The position numbers and the translations under genes are program-made. DNA of 64,000 bases from Phymorhynchus buccinoides (lineage: Eukaryota > Mollusca > Gastropoda > Neogastropoda > Raphitomidae): NCBI GenBank assembly GCA_017654935.2, contig CM065690.1:37304817-37368816 (forward strand). Direction: 5' to 3'. The notes beneath the pieces were generated by a model that saw only the letters and a list, made by a program, of their open reading frames with translations, had not been told where the DNA came from and made no database searches. Positions 50,679-63,050 of this stretch are shown here, piece after piece. Numbering within the stretch: the first letter of the stretch is position 1; each line of letters begins with the position of its first letter.

Positions 50679-51043
50679 CACACAGACACAGACCAACTGC
50701 AAGCAGGCAAACATACTCACAACACATCACAATACACATTGATAACTGCGGCAGGGTGACATGCTTTTGATTTGGTTGATTTTAAATACAAAGTTTAAGC
50801 GTTAATGACTACCGTACCTTTTATGCTCAATCAAGCCTGTTATGTCACCAGCTGTCTGCTGTTGGGAAAGAATTCAAACTAGCTTCTTTTCTTGCCTGTG
50901 GTTTAAAACCACGTCTTTATTAGGGAAGTAGAACGTTTAGCAACCAATGCCTGAAATAAACTTCAATAAATACAACTATATGACAGCTGATATGATAGAA
51001 CCAAGTGAAGACTTACATCAGCAGGCAGGTTTGAAGTTTAATA

Positions 51044-51202
51044 CTGCGGAACCTCCCTTATGAGACCTTCAAAAATCATCCAAAATTAGGTCTTATAGGG
51101 AGGTAATTTTAATGCTTACAAAGAAGGGCAATGTCTCAGAGAAGTAGGTCTTATTTGGGAGGGAGTCTTATAATGGGAGGTCTTATAATGGAGGTTCCAC
51201 TG
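51044..51202. mobile_element. pogo/mariner-like MITE, copy D
   Basis: It is flanked by TA, with left end CTGCGGAACCTCCCTTATGA (mutated) and right end GGAGGTTCCACTG. Confidence 0.82.
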
Positions 51203-51694
51203 TATCCAGCTTTTTGCTGAAACTGGATTGGTGTGTTGCTTTGTATAGCTTGTATTTCACTTTCAGTTCATAAGGTAAGAACGTTTTGAGACTGAGGTCA
51301 GTGTTTGGGCTTTATGGCCTCACATACATGACGTGGGGGTTCTTTAAGACTGATCACAGTGCAAAACAGGTAAAGTAGTCTGATTTGAGTAGTTCACTTG
51401 AATTTCAAACAAAATTATTTTTAAACTTTAATATTGTTTGTATTCTGTTCCTGCTTTGGTGTTTTTATGTTCCCTTTGCCATTCTTATGTGCTTTTTTTT
51501 AAACAAATATTTTTTTCTCTTCTCTGTAAAGTTCAATTTTATAGATCTGTCTGTCTTTGAGGGTCGTGTTAAAGATCCATACTATGAGTACTGTGCACAT
51601 TTCAATGATGAATCATCTGACCAGTCTGTATGTAGATGAACATTTTTATAATTATTCAGAGACAGGATGTTTCTATGATTAGTGGATAGACTTG

Positions 51695-51700
51695 AATAAA
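51695..51700 (+). terminator. Candidate polyadenylation signal AATAAA
   Basis: This is the last plus-strand AATAAA before the base-composition switch near 52.2 kb. Earlier AATAAA hexamers at 43076 and 46435 are equally possible; nothing else fixes the transcript end. Confidence 0.25.
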
Positions 51701-51798
51701 ACCCGTTTCTGGTCCACTGAAGACTGTCCTTTTCATTGTGACGAGTGTGTGTGCATGAGGTGGGAATGGTGGCAGTTTGCTTGTTTTGGTTGCTTGCA

Positions 51799-52156
51799 TT
51801 TACTGTATTTTTCGGACTATAAGGCGCACCTTTGTATAAGGCGCACCCCCCAAATTTCAGATTTACAAGCTTTCTGCTCTTACCTTTGCTGTCATTTCTG
51901 GCTCTGCTCTTACTTACATGTCTGATCTACTTCATACTTACATTCCATCTCGTCAGCTTTCTTATTATATTTTTGTACTATTTTATCAGTCATATAAGGC
52001 ACCTACAGTCCCATCTCGTCAGCTTCGTTCTGTCTTCTGAACTAGGCCTTTCAAACTTGGAACCTCCCTCTGTCTCTCAGAACCAACTGTCAGTTTTCAA
52101 AACCAACCTGAAAACATCTATTCTCTGATCGCCTTATAGTCCAAAAAATATGGTGT
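51799..52156. mobile_element. TTTTTCGGAC-family MITE combined with LINE fragments
   Basis: The left end CTGTATTTTTCGGACTATAA and the right end CGCCTTATAGTCCAAAAAAT are normal. Inside, 51905-51955 and 52003-52128 encode LINE C-terminal pieces (SDLLHTYIPSRQL; FKTNLKTSIL). MITE core sequence (TTTATCAGTCATATAAGGCA) lies between them, and CCATCTCGTCAGCTT is repeated on either side of that core. Confidence 0.8.
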
Positions 52157-52199
52157 GTGTGTGTTGCACAATTGAAATGTAGAACCAAGAGTTTTCTCT

Positions 52200-53917
52200 C
52201 TATTCACAGAAATCATACACATCGTCCATGTGTCCGCATATACACACATATACACACACACATGTGCACTGAAGATCGATTGCAAATATTATTTAATTCA
52301 TAAGATACAAGTTCATATGTACACATAATACATATGCAAAGGTTGATAAACTTAAGTGTTCAGAGCAACATTTCTGAAGAACTAAAGATGTGTAGTATGC
52401 GCTAATGCTGTGGAATGCAGTTTTACACATTATTTTATCCTGTGTTTGAAAACTAAACCACATCCAATAAAGGAAACTATCAAACACATGATTAGAATTA
52501 TTTAATCAAAATCTAACATAAGGTTATTGGAATGTACATAATCATCTTCTGCAAGCGTATGGCAACACAAGAACAAACTCCCACCCCAAAAGTTGGGTTG
52601 AAACAAATATCAAAGCAAACAAACAAAAACGTAAAAAAAAGAATCGGAAGCTTCTGAAAGAGAAGGCGCTTCCAACCGTTGAAATATGTTACAGGCAAGA
52701 TGATAAACTTTTGCACTAACAATCCAAAGATAAGCTTGCAAGTGAACCAACAGGAAAAGAGGCGTATCATCTGCCCTCCCCTTGACCTGTGCGGCGATCT
52801 ACAAAGTAACTGAATGGAGAACCACAACAACAACAAAAAGACTCTCCCAGACTATCCAAATTTGTTCACAGAAACAGGTTATACAGTTCCCATGACTGAA
52901 TAATTTTTTTTTGTGTGTGTGTACACCAGACTTGGTTTGGGGAGCAGCCAGTAGGCGACCGGCATCTCTGAGTGATTGACGAAGAATGGAGCGCCCCAAA
53001 ACGTATGGCTTCTGGTCTATTGAGAACATTGGAGTAAAGAAATCCAGCATGAAATCTGGCATAAGAGACTTGGGCAAAGGAGACCTTTAGGCCCTTGAAA
53101 CCGACAGACGTAAAGCAGTCATTACCCGTGAATTGTTAGGAAAATGTCGAGATTTGTCGAGACTGTTGGTAGCCATATTGTTCGTGTGCATGATGCCGTG
53201 CAATTTGATGCCAAGTTTTAGAAGTTGTGTACACTTCTCTAGAAGTTCCCTTGAATCATGGCGAATTGAGCGAAGGGTACTGGTGGAGAAGTTTCAATAG
53301 TGAGGAAAACTGCGATTGTAGCTGTGAATAGTAGGTGTGAAATCAGATTTGTGGAAATCATTGTGGAGTATCGTAGCCCCCACCCCCATGTCCACAAATA
53401 TGTTCATGATAGATGATTTTCCACGTTTCAGGTTTTGAAACAGTCCTGAAGGTTTTGCGTTTTTTCAGGATTTCAGGTTTCTAGGCCTCCTCGCCCTTTG
53501 ATATCATCCCTGAAAAATTCAGTTATGGGAAACTTAAACCTATTCCTTTAAAAAAAAAAAAGACCCGAGTTGAAAGGAATAGCTTTTAATAAACAAAACA
53601 TCTGCCTTTGTACTCAAGTTGAGTACACACATGCATATGGCATTCATTATTAAACGATTTTTTTTCTTTCTTAAGATTGCATTTGTGCAAGACTCCTTAT
53701 TTGAACACTTAATAATAATGATAAATATGTAATCCAAGTCTCCCCCCTTCCCAACCAGTACACAGGTAAAGGATGAAAAAAAAACACCCTAACTTTTACA
53801 GCCCTTATATTATATTTGCTCAATTGAGCAGATATTTCCAATACACTGTAAATGTAAAAAGTAAGCACCAAAAAAGAAAAGATGTATCAGAAAAAAAGGA
53901 TGACCAGTAGGGAAAAA
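52200..53917. other. A-rich non-coding stretch, start of the reversed-bias region
   Basis: No repeat family or exon was recognised. A 92-codon minus-strand frame at 52799-53077 has no recognisable domain. ATTAAA-type signals on the minus strand (TTTAAT at about 52290 and 52500) could mark the end of a converging transcript. Confidence 0.45.
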
Positions 53918-54188
53918 AATACCTGTCCAGGAAACTTTAAAACTAAAGGATATATATGTGTGCATGCATAAAATACCTGTCCAGGAAACTTTAAAACTAA
54001 AGGATATATATGTGTGCATGCATAAAATACCTGTCCAGGAAACTTTAAAACTAAAGGATATATATGTGTGCATGCATAAAATACCTGTCCAGGAAACTTT
54101 TAAACTAAAGGATATATATGTGTGCATGCATAAAATACCTGTCCAGGAAACTTTTAAACTAAAGGATATATATGTGCATGCATAAAAT
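53918..54188. repeat. 54-bp tandem repeat, five copies
   Basis: The unit AAAATACCTGTCCAGGAAAC with TTTAAAACTAAAGGATATAT and ATGTGTGCATGCAT repeats five times with very few differences. Because 54 is divisible by three, both strands stay open. A (CA)n run follows at 54226-54242. Confidence 0.95.
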
Positions 54189-54697
54189 CGCATACACCTG
54201 CTATCTGCGTCTTTCTCTCTCACTCACACACACACACACACATGCACGCACGCATTCATGCACATGCACGCAGACACAAACCAGGCATCTCTCTAAAATA
54301 CACAAGCCATACACAATAACCAGCCAGAGCCCTCTGCCATATTCATTTTCACCAAAATGTGAATACATATCAATGACAATCATCAACCCTCATTTCACCG
54401 GGTTGTGTCAAGCAACTATCCATTTTTAATCAATTCTTAATAGCTAAAAAACCAAAACAAAACAAAAACACCGTTGGTATGCCAGTGCCAAGATGGCTAT
54501 CTTGTACTTTACGCAACCCCACTCAAATGTTTGCATTGAAAATTTTCACCAAGCAACATTCTACCATTTTTGCTAAAGGCATAGAGTTCAGCCTCGGAAT
54601 ATTTTCATACAACTGAAAGAAGCAGACTTTGAGATTGAGGACCATAAACATGAGGAGGGGGTGGGTGTCTAAACTAGTAAAGTGAAAGTACAACTTT

Positions 54698-54880
54698 GCT
54701 GCAAAGATTACTCAAAGTGTTGAGGTGCATACAGTTCTGTTTTTTCCAAAGTTTGCTTGCTGCAAAGATTACTCAAAGTGTTGAGGTGCATACAGTTCTG
54801 GGTTTTTTCCAAAGTTGTTTGCTGCAAAGATTACTCAGTGTTGAGGTGCGGAAAGTTGTTTTTCCAAAAGTTGCTGATAG
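54698..54880. repeat. Repeat of about 62 bp, three copies
   Basis: GCTGCAAAGATTACTCAAAG with TGTTGAGGTGCATACAGTTC recurs at about 54698, 54758 and 54823. Confidence 0.9.
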
Positions 54881-56974
54881 ATGCAGAGCTTCAGACTGTT
54901 TTCAGACTTCATGGGTCATATGACCCCTGACTACAGAAAATGAGGGGTCATTTAAAAAAATTATGGGCCACTAATGTGTTACTACTAAAACTTTAAACCT
55001 AAATTTCAGTACAATGCCGCAATACAATAATATGCCTATATGCATGCGGGCATCCACGCACATGCGTGGACGCGTGCATGCGAGTAAGTGTATGAACAAA
55101 ACAGAACTTTAATTTATTGCCATAAAAAGTCACGGTAGTAGTCGGCATACATATTAATAAAAGAGACAGACACAGACATAAACTTAGATGGCTAAGCATA
55201 GCCCACAAGTTCACAGTCATGTAGTCTAGTTGTACATCTAGAAAAAGAAAAAGACCAGTCACCATGCAAGTTTTTGTGCTGACAAAACAAACCTAGTTAA
55301 ACTGATTGACGTAATGCTGGAGTATGACGTATTTGTGACCTGATGGAAAAAAATCTGAATAAAATGACGCATGCTCTCTCTATCTTTCTCTCTCTCTCCA
55401 CTCATGCTGAATAATTGGCATGCTCCAGATGGGCGCATTACAAGGTGTAAACACGCGTCATTTTGAAAAATTACGCGTGAATGGTGCGGGCGCGCCAACA
55501 ATCTTGAGTTCAGTTTCCCGTTGGCAGACTTTGGTAAATGTACAGAATATTTTCAGGAATTCTTTGAAGTTCTTGTATCAAAATAACAAGTTGAATAAAC
55601 TTCCAAATTAAACGGACTATATTCCTTGGGTTAAAAACTGAACAACATACCAAAAAAAATAATCAATTTTTAAAAATCTGTCAAGAACTTTTTTGAGCAA
55701 TCTTAACTAACATCAGCTGACAAACAATGCTGCCAAGAAAGAACACACACTTTTTTTTTCAAGAAAAAGAGGTATAAATAAACATTGATCAGAGAAAGTA
55801 AAAGTCTGGTCTGTCTCCCTGCCTGCAATCTACAGAATACAACACGTAAGACAGCAAAGAAAACTCAAGCAAACAGTTTAGAGCAGTACAATGTCATGTG
55901 AAAGTTTGAGTGTCAGCTTCAATGACTACATTTTACCATTCCATCCTTAGCATACACCCCACCCCCTCACACACACTCACCCAAAACAAACATGCCTTGG
56001 TATACCGATATGCCACTGGAAATCCTCTATTTAAAAAAAGGAAACCAACCATTTTTTTCCCTTTTTGTCTCACCAACATTACTTTGAAAGATTTCTGAAG
56101 AAACTGGTACAGAGTTTGCTTTCTACAACGTTGTACATTCAGTGTGAACAAAACTGCAACTAAATTATGGCTCTAACCCCACTCCAGCAGCAGTGAACCC
56201 CATACAGTTCCAACAGTCCTCTTGAACAACATGGCTCTAAAACACTCCATCAAAGCCCATTGCAGAACAAAGAGTCGGTGCTCGAGGTGAACAATCAAAA
56301 TCACTGAAGATCGGAAATGTTATTTGTAATACCTCTGAAGTTCTTCGTCGTTATTTAAAAAAATTAAAGGGATAATTCAACCAAAATAAAAGGCAGGAGC
56401 TGTGCCGGTCGGGGTTCGCCCCCTGGGACTGTTACGGTAGCCGGATTGGTCTTGCCCAGATACTACGAAATAAAGGCTATGGTCCACTTTCTTCCCCCCC
56501 AAAAAAAAATAAAAATAAAAAATAAAAATTTATTTTTATTTTTAGACTACTTTTATCTTCTCAGATTTCTAATTTCTTGTCTTCTTACTACTTCCCAGAG
56601 TGCAGCAGAATCTTCAGCCTGATGAAGTTGTCTGCCCGAGGCGAAGAAGAAGAACCAACACGAGTCAAAATAACGAGCCCAAAAATTCAATCACAAGATT
56701 AAGGAAGACATCACAAAAACCAAAGGAAGAAGATGTACATGAAAAATCAATCAGCACCTTATTCGCAAAGGAGTTGTCTAGTTAATCTGTTCAACTGCTT
56801 GTTGGGGGGACTGGTCTTTTCTTCCAAAACGCGAATGCAATTCTGAGGTAGAGAGAGTTTGGAGGAGCACGATACAACCAGTTCCTCAAGCTTTCGATAA
56901 ATGTACAAAAAGAGAAAAACAAGCAAAAAGGGCAACATTCAACTGCAGAGCCAGAGGAGTACATAAGATACGGA
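54881..56974. other. Non-coding A-rich stretch
   Basis: It holds no recognised repeat. A GC-richer patch at 56395-56460 includes CGGGGTTCGCCCC, which resembles a tRNA T-arm but has no tRNA around it. A 61-codon plus frame at 56600-56785 (PDEVVCPRRRRR) is not recognised. Confidence 0.5.
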
Positions 56975-57218
56975 TTAACCCTTTCACCGCCAATGTCGCA
57001 TTCATGCACCACAATGGTTTAACACCCATGTCGCTAAAAGACATCAAATCAGGGCCTGTTATCCAAAGACCCTATTTTCTTAATTTGAGGAGGTAAGGAT
57101 AGGCCTAATGTTATACATGTCACAGAGGAATTCCCAATGTTGCAGACAAAAATGTCTCAACCCAGTTCAGTTTAATGGTATTTTTTGGCTGAAAAATGGC
57201 TGGCGGTGAAAGGGTTAG
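56975..57218. mobile_element. TTAA MITE, family CCCTTTCACCGCCA, copy 7 (reverse)
   Basis: The left end TTAACCCTTTCACCGCCAAT and the right end CTGGCGGTGAAAGGGTTAG have the same orientation as the nested pair in intron 7. Confidence 0.88.
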
Positions 57219-58352
57219 TGGTTTCAAAAAGATATTCAGGAATAATTGTGACCAAGATGTTAAAAAAACCCACGAAGTTCAACTACACTCTAGACCAAAT
57301 AGGCAGTTCTACCTTAAGACACACACCACAAGGAGCAAAGCTCTTATTCCTTGGCATACTCACAAAAAAAGCAACAGCTAATATCGTCGGTGAAATTCAC
57401 AAACCTCGTATCTCGATTTTTTTGGGGGGGTTTGAGTTAGACACATAGTCAGCTCTCTAATTTTTTCCCGCTACATTCCACCAAAAGCTTGCATCTCTAG
57501 ACTTTCTATTTGGGGTAAATGAGGTTGTGTAAATAGAAGAAAAACTCCAAATTCAGATATAATGACAAGAATCTTGTATCTTCCTTTTTTCCCCCCATAT
57601 ATCCAAAAACATGAAAAAGTAATGTTAACAAAATTCAGGACTAAACTTGCAATGTCTTGAACAACATATTCATCATAGTTGATTAATTGTGGTAAACGCG
57701 GTTAATTTTTTTAAGTTTTTTTCGTTTTTCTCAAAACTACCAAAATCGAGATACAAGGTTTGTGAATTTCATAAACGATATGCTACTACTGATTTTAGTT
57801 TTGTTTCTAAATTAATAACATTCATCAAAGAATCATAGGCTAAGGACAAGCAACTCATCTCCTTTACAAGTTCATAAAAAAGAAAGCAACGAACCTTCTA
57901 CTACAGCTTTTAGCATTGCGTTTTGTTTTGTTTCTACATTATCAGTCGAGTAATCACAGGCTAAGGACAAGGAACTGCATAACATAAATAACTTTGTTTT
58001 CTCCAAAATAAACAAAACTGAATGAACAACCAATCAATAAAAAGACTTTGTAAACTCAAATTTTAAAATACAATAAAACAAAATTAAAAGACTGGAATGC
58101 TATCCAAAAAGAAACCGGAACAAAGCAGCAGGAATGGATAACTATGAAAGACTGATTCCAAATCTAATAGTGAAAAAAAGAGAAATGGAAAAAAATCACT
58201 ATACAGCACTCCACACACTACAGAAAGTTGAAGCCAGACTCGTCCAAGACATGTATTACAATCTCAAATATGATTATATCTGTTATTACATTACAGAAGA
58301 TTTACTTTACTGGTGCAAGCAAGCACTGATAATAAAAGAACCATTTGTACAA
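57219..58352. other. Non-coding A-rich stretch with a weak internal duplication
   Basis: GGTGAAATTCACAAACCTCG near 57389 and its approximate complement near 57755 pair loosely (CGAGATACAAGGTTTGTGAA). Two related CTAAGGACAAG stretches occur at 57840 and 57960. No exon was recognised. Confidence 0.5.
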
Positions 58353-58785
58353 CAGTGGAACCTCCTTTATAAGACTCCCTCCCTTTTAAGGCCTACTTCT
58401 CGGAGACATTGCCCTTCTTTGCAAGCATTAAAATTACCTCCCTTATACAACACCCATTTAAAGACCCACAGAGCCGGCTGGATTAAGTCCCTTGTTTTTT
58501 TCTGGGTCGATGTGGTCCGCATTTAGACTTACCTCGTATACGATCGAGGCTGCTCTTTAAAGTGATGCCTCGTTTTCGTGACTGTCCTCGTATACGATCG
58601 AGGCTGCTCTTTAAAGTGATGCCTCGTTTTCAATGCGTATGGGAGCAACACTTGGTCAAAATAAGATTTTTTACCAGCTATAAGAGGGAAATCACGTGAA
58701 ATATGTGATTTCGACAGCCGGCTCTGTAGGTCTTTAAGACCTCATTTTGGATGATTTTGAAGGTCTTATAAGAGAGGTTCTACTG
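58353..58785. mobile_element. pogo/mariner-like MITE, copy E, interrupted by another element
   Basis: The ends CAGTGGAACCTCCTTTATAA and AGAGGTTCTACTG belong to the family. The centre is split by the element at 58467-58728. Confidence 0.87.
58467..58728. mobile_element. Nested element with CACAGAGCCGGCTG ends
   Basis: The left end ACAGAGCCGGCTG mirrors the right end CAGCCGGCTCTGT. Inside, a 54-bp unit (CCTCGTATACGATCGAGGCT with GCTCTTTAAAGTGATGCCTC) is repeated twice, and the unit itself starts with a palindrome. AAGACC-like sequence lies on both sides. Confidence 0.85.
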
Positions 58786-58978
58786 TACATACAAAAACCC
58801 AGCTTTGTCAATATCTTTTTTGTTTTTTCCCTATCTGTCAATTTTCGTCGGCTCCCATTTATTTATTGTTACGCTAATAGGAGAGGATGAGATGAGAATG
58901 AAGTGGACGAACTCTCCCACTGCTCTGCTTCAACCCAGCAGACACCAGAGCTGAATGGGTAACATGGCAGGAGGAGGC

Positions 58979-59190
58979 AAGGGTTAAACAGTGTGAACAA
59001 AACATGTCAACTGGGTTCAAGTAAGGTCTTTCTGAAAAGAAGATTACAAAAGTAAACAGTGTCAAAACATTCAACTCTGAAAAGAAGATTACAAAAGGGT
59101 TAAACAGTGTGAACAAAACACATGTCAACTGGGTTCAAGTAAGGTCTTTCTGAAAAGAAGAAAAAAAAAAGGGTTAAACAGTGTGAACAA
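58979..59190. repeat. Tandem repeat around GGGTTAAACAGTGTGAACAA, about three copies
   Basis: GGGTTAAACAGTGTGAACAA, CATGTCAACTGGGTTCAAGT and GGTCTTTCTGAAAAGAAGA recur with one partial internal copy. Confidence 0.9.
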
Positions 59191-62100
59191 AGAAGCACAG
59201 CAAATCCCAACACCACTCTTATCCTGACGAAACGATTCCAATATTCCTTCTGCAGTCTATTCTACTCCTGCTAAAGTGAGTATGAAGAACACGCAAGAAC
59301 AAATTTCTCTTTCACAGAATTTTTAAAAAATCAAAGACGAAGAAGAAGGGAGGGGGCGGGGAGTGGAAAAGAGGAGAAAAATGCAAGACAAATCAAGTAT
59401 TCCGCATTATATCAAAATAGAGAAATTTGCGTCAGGTACTAATGCTTGTTCTCTGAAATATGCATTGAGATCCTCCCTCCAATCCTGAGTATGCATTACG
59501 GTCTGTTGTTGTTTTTTGGAAAAGAAAGAAAAACAAATCGCTCACAGTCTTGCCTCTCATGCCTACCCGACATCTTATTTGCGTCACCGAATGTAGAGAT
59601 CCACACATGGAAGACAAGTGGAGAGAAGACGGAAGACGGAAGAAACAGGAAAAGGCTGTTGGGATGGAAGCCTGGGTGTGGATTAAACGTACCCCAGAAA
59701 GGGTTTAGATACTGGTACATTTAAACAATGAAGTACTGATCCAGAACGACTCGTTGATCATCACTTCAAAGGCAGATCTAAAACATTTATTATTCTTCAA
59801 CGGATTGACACTTCATACTGTACAATGTATGCGAACATGCAATGCAACCCGTTCTGAAATACAGTTTTTTTTTCAAATTCAGACGTTAGCGACTTACTCA
59901 TTTAACCAGTAAGCACTCCATATTCCCCCCTCTTATTTCATGCTTTTGAATAGAGTGTGAAAACATTAGATCACCAGCCGTGCAGCATAATGTTTTGCTC
60001 CAGTGACCTTGATCTTTGACCAAAGACCTTCATTTTCGAACTTGGCCTAGATATCCTGACTGCCTATCACAATGCAAAATTTGAGAGTCCTAGGTCTCTC
60101 TTTTCCAACGCTATAGTACTAACATACATACATAGTCAGGCCAGACAGGAACAGACAGACAAACACTGCTGAAAACATTAACCAGCTTCGCTTCACGGCT
60201 GATTAATCAATGTTAATGATAGGGTGAAGGAGAGAAGAGATCAGCAGAAATATAACTGTCAGCCTAAAATCATAGCAATAAACATGGACATGCTTTGAAC
60301 TATCAACGTCAGTTTTAAAACATTCCACAAAGGTGTCTGAAACTGTACAAAATACTATATACCAGGCCTACAGGTTAGATATCACTGCATTTTGTGAACC
60401 GAGATGGACCAGACACAACCAAAGCGGCACGATTCTTAGAATGTGGCGAGGCTAACATATGTCGCACAGACGAGTCTGATGCCAAGTATTTCTAAGAAGA
60501 CAATAAAGCACATACACATCATCACATATATTGATGATTATCTTTTGTCATACACACGCACTCATATTCACATACATACACACGCACCGCATACATACAC
60601 ACTCACATACTAATTTTTGCTAAACTTTTTTTTTTAATAGTATAATACATGTATCACCATTGTGTGAACAGACTTTAAATTAAATCAATCAATCAATCAA
60701 TCTTTTGCATACAAAAACATTCTCTATGCACAGAAAAAAAGAAATGTCATGACAATACAATGAAATAAAAAGAAGTAGTCTTGTTATAAAAACGGAGAGC
60801 ACTTTGATCAGTCCTCGCTACGAGGGACAGCAGTTTTCCAAACACATGCAAACCATTTGTTCTCATTGCATCAACCACAATAATACACTTCATAAAGCAA
60901 TCTAACATATGCACAAAGTTATGAAAGTCATCGTTAATAAAAATTTAACATAAGCTACAAGTACAAGAGTAAAACGACCGACAAGAAAAAAATAAAAATA
61001 AGGTAACATGCAATAAATGATGAAAAACATTATAAGCAATAAATTAACAATTGTTGGGCATAAATACAGATAACAAGGAGCAGGAGAGGAATTTTTTTGA
61101 CCATGAAGCAGATTCTGTCTGGAATGATTGACCAAGAAGACAACGCATATCGAAAGGAATGTGAACAAACAACTGAAATAAACAGTACACACAAAATAAC
61201 CCTCAGTCAATCACGAAATCAACAGTCACGGATGGTAATCATTAACTGATAAAAGAAAAAATAATATGAACAGATATCGTGATAGTCAGCAAACCAAACC
61301 ACCATGCATCTGCTCCCCAGCAGATCAGATGAAACAAACTGGAATGTCTACTGAGACGGCGTGACAAAGAAATATTGAAGACTTGAACTCACGCTATCAT
61401 TCCTACAATAGTCAGCAGCTTAGAAAGTAATAACGTAGCAGTTCAAATACATGAAAACACAGCGAGAAAGTCAGCGGATCTCTTTGCAGTACAGACACAA
61501 GGAATGTGTTTGCAGTAGCTACAGAGTCTGGGTTGTTTGTATTCCCATTGACAAGGGCAATGCTAGACAGAACAGAGACACTCTCTGATCCATTCACACA
61601 CACACACATGCAAGCTTGCATGTGCGCTCATACACACACACACACACACAAAGGGTTAAACCTGACGATTTTAAAAAAAAGGAAGGGGCAGGGTCCAGGG
61701 GTGCCTAGGCCCCGGCGGAGAATAGGGGCTCTTTGCCCCTATTGGGGTGTCAGGGGGGGGGTCACCTCTTGGTCAACAGGAAAGCATGCTAGCTACGGGG
61801 TTTACACTTGGCAGGACATGGAACAGCAAGCACTTCTGTTTCCATTAAAGCAAAACCAAAACCTGTTTCGATGCGGCAATCGGGTTTTCCCTTACCGCTT
61901 TTCCTGTTTTTATTATATTTTTGTTGTTGAAATATTTAAAAACACAACGGATTTCAGTCTGTAGTGATTTTTCTAAAAAAGGATTTCCTTCCTGAGAAGG
62001 AAGCAGTTTAAGCCATGAACACACACACACACACACACAGAGCCCTGATATACCATTACGATTAGAAATCATGTGCAGTAAAGCTCATCATCTCTTTCAT

Positions 62101-62254
62101 GAAGGAAAACAAAGAAGAGATAAAAAGGCCTCTAATTTGGCATTTCAAGCAAAATCAATCACACTAAATCCCCTACCACACACACATACATCCTAAAGCA
62201 TAAGAAGTCATGTCAATATGCTGTTTCTTTAACTTAAACATTGCTAACAGACCT
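59191..62254. other. Long A-rich stretch without recognised genes
   Basis: Contents are (CA)-rich tracts near 60560, 61600-61650 and 62020, a dispersed repeat at 60000-60210 (CCTTGATCTTTGACCAAAGA, ACAGACAGACAAACACTGCT) and a G-rich block at 61680-61770. It may be the 3' UTR of a minus-strand gene. Confidence 0.5.
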
Positions 62255-62472
62255 CAGGGCTCCCAGGGACCCCCATTTGGGGGTCTATGAAGTACTATAA
62301 TCCTAAAAGACCCTCTAAAACAATGTGCATGGGGTCCCAGGGATGCACTAGAAAATATCCTTTGAGCATTCGCAATGTCATTGGGACCCTCTATCCCTCC
62401 TCTAAGACCCTCTATACTGTAAGTGAAGGAGTCCCTGGGACCCCTTGTTTTGCGGGACGATTGGGAGCCCTG
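62255..62472. mobile_element. CAGGG-ended MITE, copy 3
   Basis: The ends are CAGGGCTCCCAGGGACCCCC and TTGGGAGCCCTG. GACCT occurs immediately left and one base beyond the right end. It abuts the candidate exon at 62489. Confidence 0.86.
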
Positions 62473-62488
62473 TGACCTGTTGTTTTTT

Positions 62489-62570
62489 TCAGGCAGATTT
62501 CAAGAGGACCAGTATCTCTTTCATGATTGGCTCGACACCCTGCCGCTTAACAGCTCCGTTCAGGCATGAC
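62489..62570 (-). CDS. Candidate terminal coding exon of an unidentified minus-strand gene
   Basis: The minus strand reads SCLNGAVKRQGVEPIMKEIL then VLLKSA and TGA (stop at 62489-62491), helical and plausible as a C-terminus. The stretch is more GC-rich than its surroundings. The upstream acceptor is unclear (possible AG after GTTAAGCGGC). The plus strand is also open (FQEDQYLFHDWLDTLPLNSS, stop at 62567-62569) and has a good acceptor TTTTTTTCAG at 62483-62492, so strand is not settled. The regional base skew favours minus. I do not recognise either peptide. Confidence 0.3.
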
Positions 62571-63050
62571 CACAGCAAAACAGCACAGTAGTACACATAT
62601 AATACGCAAACACGCATGAACTTGAAACAAGTAGTTTGCATCTGAGATAGAAGGAATCAAGAATGTTGAGTATTACCCAGGTCTTATTGGAAAACAAAAT
62701 GTGAGGGTTAAAGGCACTGCTACACTACATACGATCCGATCTCAATACAATGCGATCTTAACATTATTAGGCATGATACACATGAAATTGCCTTGTGTAA
62801 ATAAATCTGATAAAATCCTACTAGTTACGTTCACTATATTGTGAAGTCTCCCGTACACGAATCTGATAAAATATCTTATTTTTGTATCGGACATTTGATT
62901 TGATTTGTGTATTGCGGTCTACATGAGCATAGTGAACAAAAATAGTAGTTATTTTTAGACAGAGGTATTCCACGTGAATCATGACTCACAGATATCGTCA
63001 CAAATGTATTGACGTCAAATCGTATAAAGTGTGGCGCCGGCTTTACGTGC
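62571..63050. other. Unassigned stretch
   Basis: AT-rich with partial inverted similarity (AATCTGATAAAATCCTACTA and AATCTGATAAAATATCTTAT are direct near-repeats). No gene was recognised. Confidence 0.5.

Noticed and set aside
52799..53077. 92-codon minus-strand frame as an exon
   Set aside because: No domain recognised and no supporting splice sites; kept only as a remark.
56600..56785. 61-codon plus-strand frame with a PRRRRR stretch as an exon
   Set aside because: A CAG precedes it, but there is no homology that I recognise and no partner exon in phase.
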